NCBI GenBank assembly: GCA_023228885.1 | Contig: JALOAJ010000021.1 | Location: forward strand, 1-41,296 | Direction of reading: 5' to 3' | From: Bacillota bacterium | GTDB taxonomy: Bacteria; Bacillota; Clostridia; Monoglobales; Firm-18 | DNA: 41,296 nt | Shown here: positions 1-7,908 of the stretch, in pieces | Numbering within the stretch: the stretch's first letter is position 1 | Layout: every line of letters begins with the position of its first letter | Position numbers and translations under genes: made by a program | The notes under the pieces: generated by a model | Seen by the model: the letters and a program-made list of their open reading frames with translations, nothing else | Databases searched by the model: none | Told to the model about the DNA's origin: nothing

Positions 1-24
1 TACAATAGCTCCAACCTTATTACG

Positions 25-1182
25 CTATTTTGCCTCGCCTCTTATATTTCTATATTTACCCGGTGACATGCCGGTGGATTTTTTAAACACTTTTGTGTAA
101 TAGCTTTGGTCTTCAAAGCCTACTGAATAGGCAATATCAGCTAAGCTTAGGGAACTGCCTGTCAGCAGCTTTTTGCTTTTTTCAATTCTTATATCGTTAA
201 TGTATGCGGTTAGAGTGCATTTCATTTCTTCTTTAAAAATCTTGCTTAGATATGATTTGCTTAAATACACATGCTCTGATACCTCATCCAAGGTGATTTT
301 TGTATTGTAATTATTTTTAATGTAATTAATTGTTTTGAATAATATGTTGGAGTGCTTTACCGCTTTAAATTCAAAAACATAACTTACAAACCTGTTGATT
401 ACAAATGTAAGCCAAACGCTAAGCTGCTCCATCGTTTTAAATGTTTCAATTTCGTCTATATAGTTTTTATTTAGAATAAATATTTCATCTAAATCTGCGC
501 CGCCATCAATTGCCGAGCGCGAAAGAAGCACAACAAGCTCTACGACCCTTGCTTTAATTACATTAAAATCTCCGTCTGAACAGAAAAATATATGCCCCAG
601 CAATAAATTCAAAAGTTCTTTTGAAAGCTCCGCATCCCCAAACCTTATTGCAGATTGCAGCTTTTTTTCTAAATCTATGGGGTAGGGTATTTTTTCTTCG
701 TGGAAATCTCTTGCTTTGTAGAGGTCGTTTAATATGCCGTCGTAATCGGCAGTTGGTTTTACTATATCTTTGCTTGCAAATAAAGAGAACATTATTTCGG
801 AAATGTCATTTACAAGTGATGTTTTAATGTTGGGAACACCTTTTATATCCAACAAAAAGTCGTTTGTAAAATCCTCTATGTTCCCCATGATTATTGGTCC
901 GGCAAGAACGCCTGCATTTATTCTGTTTAAATAGTCGCTAATGATAGCCGCAACATATATAAAACCTGCAGGGCAATAATATATATATTTGCCGCCCCAT
1001 CTTTGCGCCTCGTAGCATCCGTATTTGTGTGTACTGATAAAATTGCACCGATTGCATTTTTTGCAATAATGCTCTCCTTTGATTTTGTTAAGACTTATAT
1101 CAAAAATATTGCATTGCGTCCTGCATAGATTGCTAAAATGCTTTAGGTTTTTATTAAGGTGTTTTGCAACCTCGTTTGTCAA
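25..1182 (-). CDS. PocR-domain AraC-family transcriptional regulator
   Basis: Cytoplasmic DNA-binding regulator. The N-terminal third carries a PocR-type sensory domain, recognised from its cysteine pattern (CRTQC, then CKKCNRC) followed by YYCPAGF. The last ~100 residues form an AraC-type double helix-turn-helix, ending in the typical GFEDQSYYTKVFKKSTGMSPGKYR-like block. PocR domains are known to bind small organic ligands and in some cases Zn; the ligand here cannot be read. The longest frame begins with GTG at 1191, but TTG at 1182 is preferred because GAGGTG lies about 6 nt upstream of it. It sits 38 bp downstream of the VanW gene on the same strand and could be its operon partner or regulate genes beyond the left edge of the window. 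Confidence 0.85.
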   Translation of the reverse strand: MTNEVAKHLNKNLKHFSNLCRTQCNIFDISLNKIKGEHYCKKCNRCNFISTHKYGCYEAQRWGGKYIYYCPAGFIYVAAIISDYLNRINAGVLAGPIIMGNIEDFTNDFLLDIKGVPNIKTSLVNDISEIMFSLFASKDIVKPTADYDGILNDLYKARDFHEEKIPYPIDLEKKLQSAIRFGDAELSKELLNLLLGHIFFCSDGDFNVIKARVVELVVLLSRSAIDGGADLDEIFILNKNYIDEIETFKTMEQLSVWLTFVINRFVSYVFEFKAVKHSNILFKTINYIKNNYNTKITLDEVSEHVYLSKSYLSKIFKEEMKCTLTAYINDIRIEKSKKLLTGSSLSLADIAYSVGFEDQSYYTKVFKKSTGMSPGKYRNIRGEAK

Positions 1183-1220
1183 AAGCTGCACCTCAATTTC
1201 AAATGTAAATTTTCGTCAAG

Positions 1221-2915
1221 TCACAGACCATCTTCTGATAACAGTTCATCCGGTATAGTTGGGACAGGCTCGTGCTGCTGCGTCACTTCGTTGTCGATGT
1301 CTTGCTCGGGCTGTTGCGGGTTTGATGCGGGTTGTTCGGTTTGCAAGTCTTCTTGCGGCTGCACATGCCCGCTTTGCGTTTTCAACGGCTCTCCTTCATA
1401 AATTATTCGGTCCATTGGAAGGTATGTGCTTCTGTGCAGGAAAACTCTTTTTTCTTCTGCCCCGTTTCGGGTATATATTTTATATGTATCAACAACCGCG
1501 CCTTTTTGACCTTGCTGTTCAACCTTTCTTTGTCCCGGCGCCAAGCCGGCGATAAACTCTATTTTATCCTTTTGCGGTGTGCTTGAGATTACTGTGTTAA
1601 CTATTTTTATTTTTTTGTGCTCATCCGTTTTTGTTCCCATAATTTTGACCGTTAATACCCCGTTGTTTGCGGTTGCAAACATTTTTATGGGATAGCCGGT
1701 GTTGTTTTTAAATATGTAATCGATTGAGTTCCACACAACTGTTGCATCTTGCCCTAACGGAAGATACGAAACGGTGAACATATGGTTGCTTCGTGACACC
1801 GTTTGCAAGTCGGCATACAGTTGCGCGCTGTAAATTGTGGAGCTGACCTGACATATTCCGCCCCCCACGCCTTGTTCTATCTTTCCGCCCACATAAACAT
1901 TTGCGTCCATATAGCCGTTTGCGTAGGTGCGCGCCCCCACGATATCATTAAACGAAAAGTTTTGCCCTGCGGCGATAACCTTACCGTGGATTTTTCCGGC
2001 GGCAATTGAAATGTTTTTTGACCTTGTTATGTTGCCCGCGCTGTATTGCGTTGTAAATTCGCCAAGCGTATCGGCGAATATAATGCTTTTTAATTTTTCT
2101 GTCGTTACTTCGGGCTGGAACACCCCAATATCAATTTGAAAGCTTTTTTCACCTTCTTCGATTTTTCTTGCAATATCGTCATAATCAACAAAAACGCCGA
2201 CAGTATGCTCGTGGACTATTTGACGGTTATCAACAACCTCAAGCTGCGCGTCTTTTGGTTGTTTGTTAATTCGCTCATACAGATACCGGGCTGTGGCGTT
2301 CTCCAAAATGATAGTATCAACATCATCAAAAACCATTTTTTCGGCGTTTGAAAGTATCTTTTGATAGGTTTCCTCAACCCCCACCAAAGTAGCTTTTTGA
2401 AGAAGGTCAACCTTAGCGATTTTATTTTCTATATCTACTTCGATGATTTTATTGCCTTTTTCCACTTGGGCGGCAAAATCAAGCAGCTCTGCCTTGAAAA
2501 ATTCTGTATTAAGCTTAGGCTCAAGCAGTATGTCCTGTCTTTTTGTAAACGGTGAAATCAGCCGTTTTGCAAAGCCCCCTTCGCGCCCAACGGCATATGC
2601 TTTGTCAATACTTGCCTCAACGTCAATCGTCATGTTATCTGCCATTTCTATGGCATGGCTAAGCTTTCTATGCTTGACAAGCAATTGCATATCGCCCATT
2701 GCATCTGTTATGCGCTGCGAAATTTCATCATGGGCTTTTTGAACCGTCATTTTACCGACATCAATCCCGCATATCGTAACGCCGCTTTTTATTTTTTTGT
2801 CGGCAAAAACCTCTGAATATGCCGCCAAAGCGCTACCTAAAATTAACAACACGCAAAAAAGTGCGATAATGGTTTTATGCGGCGCTTTACGCACCGTCCG
2901 TCTTATCGGGGGCAT
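1221..2915 (-). CDS. VanW family protein (YoaR-like, peptidoglycan-binding)
   Basis: Predicted membrane-anchored envelope protein of 564 residues. There is one N-terminal transmembrane segment (about residues 17-38) after a basic stretch. A long extracellular region follows, of the type that carries a putative peptidoglycan-binding domain in YoaR homologues. The VanW domain shows the typical signature GVGGGICQVSSTIY and then SNHMFTVSYLPLGQDATV. After a beta-rich G5-like stretch the C-terminus is a low-complexity Pro/Gln/Glu tail. The ATG at 2915 has GAGG 8 nt upstream. VanW itself has no settled biochemical function; the family occurs in glycopeptide-resistance clusters and widely in Bacillota cell-wall loci. 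Only 21 bp separate it from the DUF438 gene, so co-transcription is likely although the functions look unrelated. Confidence 0.88.
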   Translation of the reverse strand: MPPIRRTVRKAPHKTIIALFCVLLILGSALAAYSEVFADKKIKSGVTICGIDVGKMTVQKAHDEISQRITDAMGDMQLLVKHRKLSHAIEMADNMTIDVEASIDKAYAVGREGGFAKRLISPFTKRQDILLEPKLNTEFFKAELLDFAAQVEKGNKIIEVDIENKIAKVDLLQKATLVGVEETYQKILSNAEKMVFDDVDTIILENATARYLYERINKQPKDAQLEVVDNRQIVHEHTVGVFVDYDDIARKIEEGEKSFQIDIGVFQPEVTTEKLKSIIFADTLGEFTTQYSAGNITRSKNISIAAGKIHGKVIAAGQNFSFNDIVGARTYANGYMDANVYVGGKIEQGVGGGICQVSSTIYSAQLYADLQTVSRSNHMFTVSYLPLGQDATVVWNSIDYIFKNNTGYPIKMFATANNGVLTVKIMGTKTDEHKKIKIVNTVISSTPQKDKIEFIAGLAPGQRKVEQQGQKGAVVDTYKIYTRNGAEEKRVFLHRSTYLPMDRIIYEGEPLKTQSGHVQPQEDLQTEQPASNPQQPEQDIDNEVTQQHEPVPTIPDELLSEDGL

Positions 2916-2936
2916 TGCAAAACCTCGCTTTTTATT

Positions 2937-4133
2937 TTAATCTACCAATCGTTTTTCACCCGTTATTTCCTGAATGGGTTTTATATTTTGCGTAACCTCC
3001 AAAACTCCAAGGTATTCGCCGTTGTCGTTTCGCACAGCAAAATAGCGAATATAAACATATATTCCGCCCATGTTTATCCAAAACTCCTCGCTGTCCTTTT
3101 TACCGCTTTTAAAGTCTTTGACAATATCTTCAACAACATGAACGCTTGCGGGAGGATGGCAGTTGGAAACATTGCGCCCTATTACCGTTTTGGTGCGTGC
3201 AAAAATGCGCTCTTTGCCTTGCGAAAAGTATTTTACAACATCATCTTTATCAACAAATGTTATATCAAACGGCAAGGCGTTTAACAGATGAACAAGCTCC
3301 TCTGTTTTAAAGCTGCCGCTTGGCATATTTATAACGCCGGGCTGTGCCTTTTCTTTTTCGGAAATTTTAGCGCCTTTGGGATTCCATTCGGGGACATGTT
3401 CAACCAAAAAGCCTATTTCCTCACCCTCGTCGGCAATGCCCTTCCATTCGTCCTGGGTAAGCGCTTTGGTAAGCATGGGCAGCATGATTTTTTCTTCTTT
3501 AAATATCATTTCGGCAACCTTTTCAATGGTTGATTCCGCTTTTTGCTTTAAAACTTCCGGCTGCTCGGTTTTTGCCGACATCAAATAAATTATTTCTTTT
3601 ATTTGACCTCTGATTTCATCGTCAACGCCCCACATGACCTGCGGCGGTGCGGTTATGCCGTATTTCTCCATGAAGGGAAACATCAGGTTTTCCTTTTTGG
3701 AATAGTGTATATCGATTTTTGCAAGCTCCTCAAAGCCTTGCTTTAATGAATGAAAACTGCTGTCGTTTGATAAATCGTCTATATACGGTTTTATTTGTGA
3801 TTTGATTAACTGCTCTATATACCGATTTTCGCGTTTTAACACATTTACAGGATGCCCCGGTGCGTCAAAATCGCCTTGAGGTTCGTGTATTTCTTCTATT
3901 GAGCCTTTGAAAACGGACGCGTGCACATCGCACAACCGCTGAACTTCGGTTATCGGCATACCCTCCGAAATAAGCGCTTGCTCCGCCTCGGTTATTTCGG
4001 TTGCCGAAACGCCTTCAAAGGTTTCTGCAAATTGTTGCTTTACATCATCAACGCCTTTGCCGTCATGCAGTTGCTTAATAATGCCTTTTATTACTTCTTT
4101 TCGATGTTCTCTGTTGTTAATTTTTTCGCTCAT
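2937..4133 (-). CDS. DUF438 domain protein with hemerythrin HHE and PAS domains
   Basis: Cytoplasmic protein of 398 residues. Order of domains: an N-terminal DUF438 helical region (about 10-80), a hemerythrin-like HHE region (about 90-240) with candidate iron-ligand segments PGHPVN, HYSKKENLMFP and FKEEKIMLP, and a C-terminal PAS-like domain (about 280-390) of the type adjoining DUF438. One segment reads MWGVDDEIR, where a histidine might be expected in a canonical hemerythrin site, so metal occupancy is uncertain. The family is common in anaerobes and is thought to sense or bind O2, NO or redox state. ATG at 4133 is preceded by AAGGAGAG. It lies directly downstream of the flavodiiron protein gene (65 bp gap), supporting a shared role in O2 or NO response. 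Confidence 0.85.
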   Translation of the reverse strand: MSEKINNREHRKEVIKGIIKQLHDGKGVDDVKQQFAETFEGVSATEITEAEQALISEGMPITEVQRLCDVHASVFKGSIEEIHEPQGDFDAPGHPVNVLKRENRYIEQLIKSQIKPYIDDLSNDSSFHSLKQGFEELAKIDIHYSKKENLMFPFMEKYGITAPPQVMWGVDDEIRGQIKEIIYLMSAKTEQPEVLKQKAESTIEKVAEMIFKEEKIMLPMLTKALTQDEWKGIADEGEEIGFLVEHVPEWNPKGAKISEKEKAQPGVINMPSGSFKTEELVHLLNALPFDITFVDKDDVVKYFSQGKERIFARTKTVIGRNVSNCHPPASVHVVEDIVKDFKSGKKDSEEFWINMGGIYVYIRYFAVRNDNGEYLGVLEVTQNIKPIQEITGEKRLVD

Positions 4134-4198
4134 TAGCGCACTCTCCTTTATATAATATTATAATTCCGGCAGATAAATGCTTGTTTTTATACCTATAA

Positions 4199-5383
4199 TT
4201 AGATAAGCGCCTTTGCAATATCATAAGCCTTTTCAAAATCCTCCGTTTTGGGATTCCAATTGCAGTTAATTTCCGGCTCGACAAGGTCAAATCCTGCAGC
4301 AGCAAGCCGTTCGCGCAACACCTTTGTGCTTTCCCCGCTCCATCCGTAGCAACCAAAAACCGCAGATTTTTTATTTTTAAACTTTAATTCCTTTAAAAAT
4401 TCAAGCCAACCGCTTACGGAGGACAATATGTTTTGGCTTACCGTCGGTGAGCCGACGACAATTGCTTTTGATTTGAAAACCTCTGTCATAATGTCGTTTT
4501 TATCCGCTTTTGAAATGTTAAATATTTTAACCTTCGTGTCGGGCGATAGGTTTGATATTTCCGCGCCGATTTTATGCGCAAGCTGCTTTGTTCCATCCCA
4601 CATTGTGTCATATGCTATTGTAATCTGGTTTTCGGCATAGCCTTGCGACCACTCGTAATATTTTTCAACAATTTGCATAGGATTATCCCGCCAAATTACA
4701 CCATGGCTTGTTGCAATAATGTCAATCGGAATGCCCATATCTTGAATTTGCTCTATTTTTCTTTTAACAAGGGGCGAAAAAGGGTTTAAAATGTTGGCAT
4801 AGTATTTAATCGCCTCTTCCCATAACAGGCATTGGTCCGCCTTGTCGTTGAACAATTCCTCGACTGCAAAATGCTGCCCGAAAGCATCGTTTGAAAACAA
4901 AATATTATCTTCCGTTAAATATGTTGCCATGCTGTCCGGCCAATGCAACATCGGCATTTCAACAAAAACAAGCTTTTTGCCGTTGCCGATATCCACGCTG
5001 TCACCCGTTTTAACAACTTTAAAATTCCATTCCGGGTGATGAAACTGCCCCACAAGTGATTTTACCGCATTTGCCGTGCAGTAAATCGGCGTGTTCGGTA
5101 TTTGCTCCATCAACGCGGGCAATGAACCGCTGTGGTCAACCTCGCCGTGGTTTGCCACGATAAAGTCTATCTCGTCAAGCTTTACTTCGCTTTTTAAATT
5201 GTCTAAAAACTCGGTGGTGTTTGGCGTCCACACGGTGTCTATCAAAACTGTTTTTTCTTCTAAAATTAAGTAAGAATTTTGGCTTGAGCCGTGGTTGACG
5301 GAATAGTCGTCACCGTGAAATGTTTTAAGCTCCCAATCGGTCTTTCCCACCCAATATACATTGTTTTTGATAAGCTTTTTCAT
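4199..5383 (-). CDS. fprA: FprA-family A-type flavoprotein (flavodiiron protein)
   Basis: Soluble flavodiiron protein of 394 residues. It is expected to reduce O2 to water and/or NO to N2O using electrons from rubredoxin or a flavoprotein reductase. The N-terminal metallo-beta-lactamase-like domain carries the diiron motif HGEVDH at residues 79-84, with further ligands in the MLHWPDSM region. The C-terminal half is a flavodoxin-like FMN domain (from about 250) with VVGSPTVSQN and GCYGWSGES loops. The frame is open to 5464, but the start at 5383 is chosen because AAAGGGGG lies just upstream and MKKLIKNNVYWVG matches the family N-terminus. There is no fused rubredoxin domain. First gene of the minus-strand group; its neighbour encodes a hemerythrin-type protein. 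Confidence 0.92.
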   Translation of the reverse strand: MKKLIKNNVYWVGKTDWELKTFHGDDYSVNHGSSQNSYLILEEKTVLIDTVWTPNTTEFLDNLKSEVKLDEIDFIVANHGEVDHSGSLPALMEQIPNTPIYCTANAVKSLVGQFHHPEWNFKVVKTGDSVDIGNGKKLVFVEMPMLHWPDSMATYLTEDNILFSNDAFGQHFAVEELFNDKADQCLLWEEAIKYYANILNPFSPLVKRKIEQIQDMGIPIDIIATSHGVIWRDNPMQIVEKYYEWSQGYAENQITIAYDTMWDGTKQLAHKIGAEISNLSPDTKVKIFNISKADKNDIMTEVFKSKAIVVGSPTVSQNILSSVSGWLEFLKELKFKNKKSAVFGCYGWSGESTKVLRERLAAAGFDLVEPEINCNWNPKTEDFEKAYDIAKALI

Positions 5384-5450
5384 TTGTTTTCCCCCTTTTA
5401 ATACTGCGGCATGCCAAATTACTTTGCGCACCGCCATGGTTATTATATCA

Positions 5451-5459
5451 ATTATACCA
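5451..5459 (-). promoter_or_regulatory. Candidate extended -10 promoter for the flavoprotein gene
   Basis: On the minus strand TGG-TATAAT reads as an extended -10 about 70 nt upstream of the ATG at 5383. A second TGA-TATAAT lies 9 nt closer to the gene (5442-5450). No convincing -35 hexamer was found for either, so which one is used is undetermined. Confidence 0.45.
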
Positions 5460-5523
5460 CACATTTACCCGATTATGCCAGCAAATATTAAAAATTTATT
5501 AATGTTGATTGACATAAAAGATA

Positions 5524-5552
5524 TTGACATTTTTAACATTGTATTGTATTAT
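5524..5552 (+). promoter_or_regulatory. Sigma-A-type promoter for the DeoR operon
   Basis: TTGACA at 5524-5529, 17-bp spacer, TATTAT at 5547-5552. It lies 58 bp before the TTG start at 5610 and is divergent from the flavoprotein promoter; the shared upstream region is where DeoR autoregulation would be expected. Confidence 0.7.
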
Positions 5553-5609
5553 ATATGTGTTAATAATTACAATTATTCTGTTCGTTTTTAACACAGGGGG
5601 TGTGAATTT

Positions 5610-6365
5610 TTGAAAAAGCGCATATCGCGAATACGGCAATTGATACATGAAAAGGGAGAGGTTAAGCTTTTTGAGCTTGAAAAAATGTTTCCCGACATTT
5701 CAACCATGACATTGCGGCGTGATTTAAAAAAGCTTGAGGAACTTGGCGATGTTGTAAGGATAAAGGGCGGCGCCAAAGGGATTTCGCACCTTTCTCGCAT
5801 TAAAGAAGAAATTTATTCGAAAAGGTCAATGGAAAACACGGCGGAAAAGTTTGCCGTTGCAAATAAGGCGCTTTCGTTTTTTGAGCATGACCGTTCGATT
5901 TTTTTGGATTCCGGCACAACGATTATGTATCTTGCTCGTTTGTTGGGAGACCAAAAGCTTTTTATTACCACCAGCGCGCCCAACATTGCGCTTGAATGCG
6001 CTAAAAATCAAAATGCAACGATAAATCTTGTGGGCGGAACGCTAAGCCGTGAAAACTTATCGTTATCCGGAATAAACGCGCTTAGCTTTCTGGATGCTAT
6101 AAATATTGATATAGCATTTATGGCGGCATCCGGATTTTCATTCAAAAGCGGTTTTACCGCGGGCGATTACGGCGAGTGCGAAATTAAAAAAAAGGTTATA
6201 TCAAAGGTGAACAAAACAATATTACTTATGGATAGCACGAAATTCGGCAAGAACCTTCCCTTTACTTTTGCAAGCCTTGACGATATAGACATTTTGATTA
6301 GCGATGATAAGGTTTTGCCCGACACGGTAAAGCGGATAAACAATGGTATTTCGAAAATAATATAA
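5610..6365 (+). CDS. DeoR/GlpR family transcriptional regulator
   Basis: Repressor-type sugar-metabolism regulator of 251 residues. The N-terminal ~60 residues form a winged helix-turn-helix (FPDISTMTLRRDLKKLEELGDVVRIKGGA, the DeoR signature region). The C-terminal DeoRC sensor domain shows the conserved IFLDSGTTIMYLARLL and ILLMDSTKFGK blocks that bind phosphorylated sugars in this family. Start is TTG at 5610, with AGGGGG at 5595-5600 upstream; GTG at 5602 is closed at once by a stop. It is 14 bp upstream of the sorbitol/sorbose-type dehydrogenase gene, so it probably controls that gene and itself in response to a sugar phosphate. Confidence 0.9.
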   Translation: MKKRISRIRQLIHEKGEVKLFELEKMFPDISTMTLRRDLKKLEELGDVVRIKGGAKGISHLSRIKEEIYSKRSMENTAEKFAVANKALSFFEHDRSIFLDSGTTIMYLARLLGDQKLFITTSAPNIALECAKNQNATINLVGGTLSRENLSLSGINALSFLDAINIDIAFMAASGFSFKSGFTAGDYGECEIKKKVISKVNKTILLMDSTKFGKNLPFTFASLDDIDILISDDKVLPDTVKRINNGISKII

Positions 6366-6379
6366 AAGGAAGTGAAGTT

Positions 6380-7639
6380 GTGAAAACAAAAGCGGTACGG
6401 TTATACGGAAAAGACGATTTGCGACTGGAGGAATTTGAGCTCCCGCCAATTGCGGAAGATGAGATGCTTGCAAAGGTTGTGTCGGACAGTATTTGTATGT
6501 CAAGCTATAAGGCGGCTAAGCAGGGGAAAGAGCACAAACGTGTGCCGAAAGACATTGACCAAAACCCCATAATTGTAGGGCACGAATTTTGCGGCGAGCT
6601 TATAGAGGTTGGCGATAAGTGGAAGGATAAATTTAAAAAGGGGCAAAAGTTTTCAATTCAACCGGCACATAACTACAAAGGAACGCTTGCCGCTCCCGGT
6701 TATTCATATAAATATATCGGCGGCAATGCCACATATATCGTTATTCCGAACGAAATTATGGAAACGGGCAGTTTGTTGCCTTTTGACGGCGATGCATTTT
6801 TCTACGGCTCGCTTGCAGAGCCGATGAGCTGCATAGTGGGCGCTTTTAAGGCAAGCTATCATACCACTCCGGGCGTTTATGAGCATGACATGGGTATTGT
6901 GGAGGGCGGAACGCTTGCCATACTTGCCGGCGCAGGCCCTATGGGAATGGGGGCAATAGATTATGCAATCAACTGTGACAGAAAGCCGAGCATGATTGTT
7001 GTTACAGACATTGATTCGGCAAGGCTGGAGCGTTGCGAACAGATTTTCACTCCGGAAAAAGCCGCAAAAAACGGCATAAAGCTTATGTATGTAAACACTG
7101 CCGCGGTGGAAAATGATGTGGAATATTTGATGTCGTTGACGGATGGCGCAGGGTATAACGATGTTATGGTGTATGCGCCGGTGCGGGCGGTTGTTGAGCT
7201 TGGAGACAAAATACTTGCGCGGGACGGGTGCCTTAACTTTTTTGCAGGCCCGACAAACCCCAATTTTTCGGCAGAACTTAATTTTTACAACGTGCATTAC
7301 ACATCAACCCACATAGTGGGCACAAGCGGCGGCAACACGCAGGATTTGAAGGAATCGCTGGCGTTAATGGAACAGGGCATTATAAATCCGTCTGCCATGA
7401 TTACGCATATAGGCGGGTTGGATGCGGTTGCGGACACCACCCTTAATCTTCCGAACATTCCTGGCGGTAAAAAGCTTATATACACCCACATTGAAATGCC
7501 GCTTACGGCAATAGACGATTTTGAACGGCTTGGCAAAAACGATGAGCTGTTTGAAAAGCTTGCGGAAATAACAAAGCGAAACAGCGGGTTATGGTCTGCC
7601 GAGGCGGAGCGTTATTTGTTAACGAAAAAAAGTTTATAA
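6380..7639 (+). CDS. Zn-dependent dehydrogenase, L-sorbose-1-phosphate reductase-like
   Basis: Medium-chain dehydrogenase/reductase of 419 residues, longer than the usual ~350 of the superfamily, which fits the SorE-like (sorbose-1-phosphate reductase) branch. GHEFCG near residue 65 provides the catalytic-domain His-Glu pair. LAGAGPMGMGAIDYA at about 181 is the Rossmann dinucleotide-binding loop, followed by VVTDID at the end of beta-2. The expected reaction is NAD(P)H-linked reduction of a keto-sugar phosphate to a sugar-alcohol phosphate, or the reverse. The GTG start has AAGGAAGTG just upstream. It is co-transcribed with the DeoR gene; no PTS genes are adjacent, so the sugar source is not identified here. 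Confidence 0.8.
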   Translation: MKTKAVRLYGKDDLRLEEFELPPIAEDEMLAKVVSDSICMSSYKAAKQGKEHKRVPKDIDQNPIIVGHEFCGELIEVGDKWKDKFKKGQKFSIQPAHNYKGTLAAPGYSYKYIGGNATYIVIPNEIMETGSLLPFDGDAFFYGSLAEPMSCIVGAFKASYHTTPGVYEHDMGIVEGGTLAILAGAGPMGMGAIDYAINCDRKPSMIVVTDIDSARLERCEQIFTPEKAAKNGIKLMYVNTAAVENDVEYLMSLTDGAGYNDVMVYAPVRAVVELGDKILARDGCLNFFAGPTNPNFSAELNFYNVHYTSTHIVGTSGGNTQDLKESLALMEQGIINPSAMITHIGGLDAVADTTLNLPNIPGGKKLIYTHIEMPLTAIDDFERLGKNDELFEKLAEITKRNSGLWSAEAERYLLTKKSL

Positions 7640-7668
7640 CTTCGTGGGAGATGTCCCCCACTTCGTTG

Positions 7669-7850
7669 AAACGCATTAATGTAATACTATTTCTAATTTA
7701 AAATGTTGACAAACAGGTTGTCAACAGCGGCGTTGCCGTAAGGAAAATAGTATTGAATTAATTCCAAATTAAATTAATGTTTTAATTTGGAATTAGTATT
7801 AGAAAAAATTTCTATAATCGAAATTTTTTCTAATGTTGCGTTATAATAAC
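7669..7850. repeat. Intergenic cluster of long inverted repeats
   Basis: The 269-bp gap between the dehydrogenase and the E2 gene is filled with inverted repeats. Arms 7683-7692 and 7745-7754 (10 bp, perfect) enclose arms 7704-7712 and 7718-7726 (TGTTGACAA / TTGTCAACA) and a small CGGC-GTT-GCCG hairpin. Next come arms 7759-7773 and 7781-7795 (15 bp, 7-nt loop), then arms 7798-7812 and 7820-7834 (15 bp, 7-nt loop). The outer ends AACGCA (7669-7674) and TGCGTT (7837-7842) are also complementary. No U-tract follows the hairpins, so simple intrinsic terminators are not obvious. It could be a MITE-like element or a structured RNA leader or trailer. Confidence 0.7.
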
Positions 7851-7908
7851 TTATGCTGTTTTTATACTATTTTACAAAGCATCCCTAATTTAAAGGAGGA
7901 ATTTAATT

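Noticed and set aside
6704..7297. 197-codon minus-strand frame
   Set aside because: Lies wholly inside the dehydrogenase gene, has no recognisable protein features and no ribosome binding site.
7669..7850. CRISPR-like repeat array
   Set aside because: The repeats are inverted pairs of different sequence, not direct repeats with uniform spacers.
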